Made by a program: the position numbers and the translations under genes
Shown: positions 14,020-15,513 of the stretch, one piece after another
Numbering within the stretch: the stretch's first letter is position 1
How the letters are laid out: the number at the start of each line of letters is the position of its first letter
The notes under the pieces: generated by a model
What the model was told of the DNA's origin: nothing
The model's input: the letters and a program-made list of their open reading frames with translations, nothing else
The model's database searches: none
From: an uncultured Methanobrevibacter sp.
GTDB taxonomy: Archaea > Methanobacteriota > Methanobacteria > Methanobacteriales > Methanobacteriaceae
Assembly (NCBI GenBank): GCA_902782595.1
Contig: CACZNW010000116.1
Span: forward strand, 1 to 15,513
Reading direction: 5' to 3'
Length of the DNA: 15,513 nucleotides

Positions 14020-15513
14020 ATTAACTTTAACATATTTAGATAATTTTATATCATTATAAGTCATTGTAATAGTATATTTAGCCTTCTTAGGTTTTACCTT
14101 AGGCAATTTAAGAGTTGCATAACCTTTGGAGTTAGTTAAACGTTTGTATGTTTTTCCGTTGAATTTGAAAGTAACATACTGATTAACAACAGCTTCACCA
14201 TCGATTGTTACATGTACCTTGTAGTTATATGCATTAGTATAGCAAATGCTAATACTTTTAGCTGTAAGGTTAGGTTTTGGAATCTTTACAGTAATGTTCT
14301 TCATAAAGGAATTGTACTTATCATCACCTGAGTAGAAGACATTTGCACTATAATTTCCATATGCTAAACTTGGCAAAATAACAATTACAGTACCATTTTC
14401 AACAGTAGCATAGTAATCTGCACCATTAATGCTTATAACAACATAACCTTTAGTGTCATTAGGTAAAGTTATATTGAACTTAGGTGATTTAGAACCAGCA
14501 GGAACAGTAACCTTAATAGATGTACTATTATCCGGAATATTCATAGGAACATTCACACTAGAAGTCTTACTGACTGGTGCATATTTAATATCACCAGAGT
14601 ATTTAACTTCAACAGTATGATTACCATCATCCAATTCAGGTACAGTCAATTTAGCACTACCATTGGTTACAGGAGCACTTGAAACCTCTTTACCATCAAC
14701 TAAAACAGACACATTACCAGTAGCATCACTAGGTAAATTCACATCAACAACGAAACTTTTATCTGGATCAATATCCGGAATTGTAATATTAATATCTGGT
14801 CTGTTGATTGTGAAGTCAAATGAAGTTACATTTGTATTAAATTTGGAATCGCCCATATAAGTAGCAATTACAGTGTAATATCCATTTGTCAATACTTCTT
14901 TAAAGACTGCTTTACCATTAATTACATCGGCATAGAGAGTGTATTCCTCTTCACCTGTTACCTGGAATTTGACAAGACCAGATGCAGCTTCATTAACAAT
15001 AGCAGTTATTGCCACATTGTTTTCTTCAGTGACGATATCTAAAGAGATTGGAGTGTTTTCCTTAGCAGGTTCTACAAGTGTGAATTTACATTTAGTGGAG
15101 TTCTTATTGTAGTTTGCATCACCAAGGTAAGTTACATCAACAATGTAACTGTTTGGAACCAAGGAAGTTGTTAATGTTGCAACACCATCTACCACTTCCA
15201 TATTAGCAACAGAACCACTAAAGGTCAGTTTTACAAATCCAGTAGCATTTTCATCAACATTCACAGTTATTGTAACCCTGTTACCATTCACATCAGCACG
15301 AGCAGCAATAGGAGTATCCTTCTTAATATGACCCACAACAGTGAAATCAGCATAAGTAATATTAGTGTTGAACCTATTATCACCCATATATGTTGCAACT
15401 ACAGTGTAATCGCCAGTTTCAAGAATATCTTCAAGAACAGCTTTACCATTAATTACATCGACATAGAAAGTGTATTCTTCTTCACCTGTTACCTGGAATT
15501 TGACAAGACCAGA
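13741..15513 (-). CDS. Adhesin-like protein of Ig-like repeats, C-terminal 590 residues (5' end outside window)
   Basis: The frame is open to the right edge, so an apparent start at 15387 (MGDNRF) is internal: the preceding 42 codons continue the same Ig-like repeat. The visible part is a chain of about six Ig-like beta-sandwich domains of roughly 80-95 residues, each marked by blocks such as YTVVATYMGDNRFNTN, YIVDVTYLGDANYNKN and YSANVFYSGDDKYNS. These resemble Big_1/Big_3-type repeats of archaeal adhesin-like proteins and look like a stalk. A more divergent domain (VTIDGEAVVNQYVTFKFNGK) precedes the last 92 residues, which carry 29 Lys and a single Asp. There is no membrane helix or sortase motif at the C-terminus. 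Role inferred: wall-attached surface adhesin stalk, with any binding head lying outside the window. Confidence 0.88.
   Translation of the reverse strand, partial: SGLVKFQVTGEEEYTFYVDVINGKAVLEDILETGDYTVVATYMGDNRFNTNITYADFTVVGHIKKDTPIAARADVNGNRVTITVNVDENATGFVKLTFSGSVANMEVVDGVATLTTSLVPNSYIVDVTYLGDANYNKNSTKCKFTLVEPAKENTPISLDIVTEENNVAITAIVNEAASGLVKFQVTGEEEYTLYADVINGKAVFKEVLTNGYYTVIATYMGDSKFNTNVTSFDFTINRPDINITIPDIDPDKSFVVDVNLPSDATGNVSVLVDGKEVSSAPVTNGSAKLTVPELDDGNHTVEVKYSGDIKYAPVSKTSSVNVPMNIPDNSTSIKVTVPAGSKSPKFNITLPNDTKGYVVISINGADYYATVENGTVIVILPSLAYGNYSANVFYSGDDKYNSFMKNITVKIPKPNLTAKSISICYTNAYNYKVHVTIDGEAVVNQYVTFKFNGKTYKRLTNSKGYATLKLPKVKPKKAKYTITMTYNDIKLSKYVKVNSIVVAKNLQVKKSAKSLKIKVKLKTIAKKVQKGKKITLTFNGKKYNAKTNKKGVATFTIKKSVINKLKIGKKYVYKVAYGQDVVSKKITVKK
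14828..15513 (-). repeat. Direct repeat of period 531 bp (two Ig-like domains) in the third adhesin-like gene
   Basis: The sequence at about 14828-14982 recurs at about 15359-15513, offset by exactly 531 bp (177 residues). The last 33 bases before the edge (15481-15513) are identical to 14950-14982. Both copies encode SGLVKFQVTGEEEYT, then VINGKAV and ATYMGD with FNTN. The second copy is cut by the window edge, so more units may follow. Confidence 0.8.

Noticed and set aside
15385..15387. ATG at 15387 as start of the third adhesin-like protein
   Set aside because: The frame stays open to the window edge and the upstream 42 codons match the equivalent part of the internal repeat, so this Met is internal.

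Overview
The window looks like part of the surface-protein repertoire of a low-GC, pseudomurein-walled methanogen, most like Methanobrevibacter (Methanobacteriales). This rests on recognised protein types and was not tested by a search: giant 'adhesin-like' proteins with right-handed beta-helix and Ig-like modules, a secreted CobN-type protein, a secreted DUF1002 protein and an archaeal PF01637-type ATPase. Archaeal TTTATATA-like boxes, GGAGGTG ribosome binding sites and very high A+T agree with it.

Layout. Positions 1-719 (minus) hold the N-terminal 239 residues of an adhesin-like protein that runs off the left edge. Positions 885-5471 (minus) hold a complete 1528-residue adhesin-like protein with two tandem beta-helix modules, an unusual Cys-containing 14-residue tandem repeat and a Lys-rich C-terminal Ig-like module. 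Positions 5612-10528 (minus) hold a 1638-residue cell-surface CobN/BchH-like protein with a signal peptide and a C-terminal membrane anchor. Divergent from it, 10733-11569 (plus) encodes a secreted DUF1002 protein, whose stop lies 4 bases from that of a convergent 108-residue protein (11574-11900, minus). A 262-bp gap with a possible gene remnant follows, then a P-loop ATPase with a winged helix (12163-13362, minus). An AT-rich gap of about 380 bp with an operator-like cluster follows, then the C-terminal 590 residues of a third adhesin-like protein made of Ig-like repeats (13741-15513, minus, 5' end outside the window).

The surface genes appear to be transcribed singly: most have their own TATA-like box or end in a strong hairpin plus T-run, and three of the four hairpins contain the stop codon. 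Together they suggest secreted proteins fixed to the envelope in two ways, either by extremely cationic C-terminal Ig-like modules with no membrane segment or by a C-terminal membrane helix (CobN-like).

Most striking observation: two of the three surface genes on the minus strand whose starts are visible have no ATG, GTG or TTG at the place dictated by the ribosome binding site and signal peptide. One has ATT and the other ACG, each one substitution from ATG, each 5 nt after GAGGTG and each followed by a Lys codon and a perfect signal peptide. Other points of interest are the Cys repeat, an exported CobN without ATPase partners in view, and a G8 tract directly in front of the 108-residue gene.
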